Assembly: GCA_013697785.1 (NCBI GenBank)
Contig: JACCWE010000109.1
Location: 26,204 to 90,203 of the forward strand
DNA: 64,000 nt
Reading direction: 5' to 3'
From: Gemmatimonadaceae bacterium
GTDB lineage: Bacteria; Gemmatimonadota; Gemmatimonadetes; Gemmatimonadales; Gemmatimonadaceae
Every line of letters begins with the position of its first letter. Position 1 is the first letter of the stretch. Below, piece after piece: positions 63,722 to 64,000 of this stretch. Made by a program: the position numbers and the translations under genes. Under the pieces are notes generated by a model. It did not search any database and was not told the origin of the DNA. It saw only the letters and a list, made by a program, of their open reading frames with translations.

Positions 63722-64000
63722 TCAACTGGTTGAAATCGTGTCGGAGCCGCCGCGAGTCTGGTCGCTCGACGCAGGCGCGCCTGCACCGCGCGTGCCCCGC
63801 GGAACGGTGAGCACGAACGTCGTCCCAACGCCCGGCATGCTCTCAGCCACGAGATCTCCCTCCATGCTGCGTGCCAAGTTGCGCGAAATCGCGAGGCCGA
63901 GTCCGACGCCCTGCTGGCTCACCCCGGTGAGATGGCGATCGATCTGCACGAAGGGCTCGAAGATCTGCTCGAGCTTGTCACTCGCGATTCCGCGACCGGT
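63722..64000 (-). CDS. Histidine kinase, C-terminal ATPase end (partial)
   Basis: Only the last 92 codons are inside the window. The sequence is the end of a HATPase_c domain: GRGIASDKLEQIFEPFVQID (G1 and F boxes), QGVGLGLAISRNLA (G2 box) and a short Ser/Thr-rich tail. The rest of the kinase lies beyond the right edge. Confidence 0.85.
   Translation of the reverse strand, partial: TGRGIASDKLEQIFEPFVQIDRHLTGVSQQGVGLGLAISRNLARSMEGDLVAESMPGVGTTFVLTVPRGTRGAGAPASSDQTRGGSDTISTS

Overview
This 64 kb window is high-GC bacterial chromosome from a diderm. The gene repertoire resembles Gemmatimonadota: Ser/Thr kinases fused to TPR repeats, an ECF sigma factor coupled to such a kinase, DUF2911 lipoproteins, a tricorn-type S41 peptidase, large PAS/GAF histidine kinases and many lipoproteins. 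No marker gene settles the phylum, so this is an inference. There are two tRNA genes (Pro-GGG and Gly-CCC), no rRNA, no CRISPR array and no recognisable IS element.

Layout. 1-6.4 kb, all minus strand: a frameshifted beta-propeller sensor cut by the window edge, an M1 aminopeptidase, a cyclophilin and a DUF2911 lipoprotein. 6.5-15.2 kb: a stretch bounded by an exact 43-nt 3' fragment of tRNA-Pro on the left and the intact tRNA-Pro on the right, the geometry of a tRNA-integrated island. It holds eroded gene fragments (LuxR HTH, GMC oxidoreductase, a second DUF2911), a YetF pair, a HAF-repeat lipoprotein, a LuxR regulator and a TPR Ser/Thr kinase, but no integrase. 15.4-25.2 kb: a stress protein, a large histidine kinase, a phosphoesterase, a metallo-hydrolase, coproheme decarboxylase HemQ, a methyltransferase and undecaprenyl diphosphate synthase.

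25.2-39.7 kb, all minus strand: the most interesting block. Three transglutaminase-like proteases, a circularly permuted ATP-grasp protein and an alpha-E protein overlap by a few bases or lie within 1 base of each other. A tricorn-like peptidase, a FUSC exporter and a CHASE3 histidine kinase plus response regulator follow at short spacing. This looks like a synthesis, processing, export and sensing unit for an unknown peptide-like product.

39.9-50.6 kb: a tandem cupredoxin-like protein, a DHA2 drug exporter, three cupredoxin lipoproteins in a row and a complete RND tripartite efflux operon. 50.7-53.9 kb, plus strand: a redox group (aldo/keto reductase, peroxiredoxin, DsbA-like protein, zinc alcohol dehydrogenase). 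54.1-57.9 kb: an ECF sigma, Ser/Thr kinase and pentapeptide-repeat protein linked by 4-nt overlaps. 58.2-64 kb: Tag glycosylase, a DUF4198 protein, a small lipoprotein, two frameshifted genes, a NirK-like copper protein, tRNA-Gly and the end of a histidine kinase.

At least seven otherwise well-preserved genes change reading frame once or more. Either this locus is decaying in places or the assembly carries residual indel errors; the sequence alone cannot decide.
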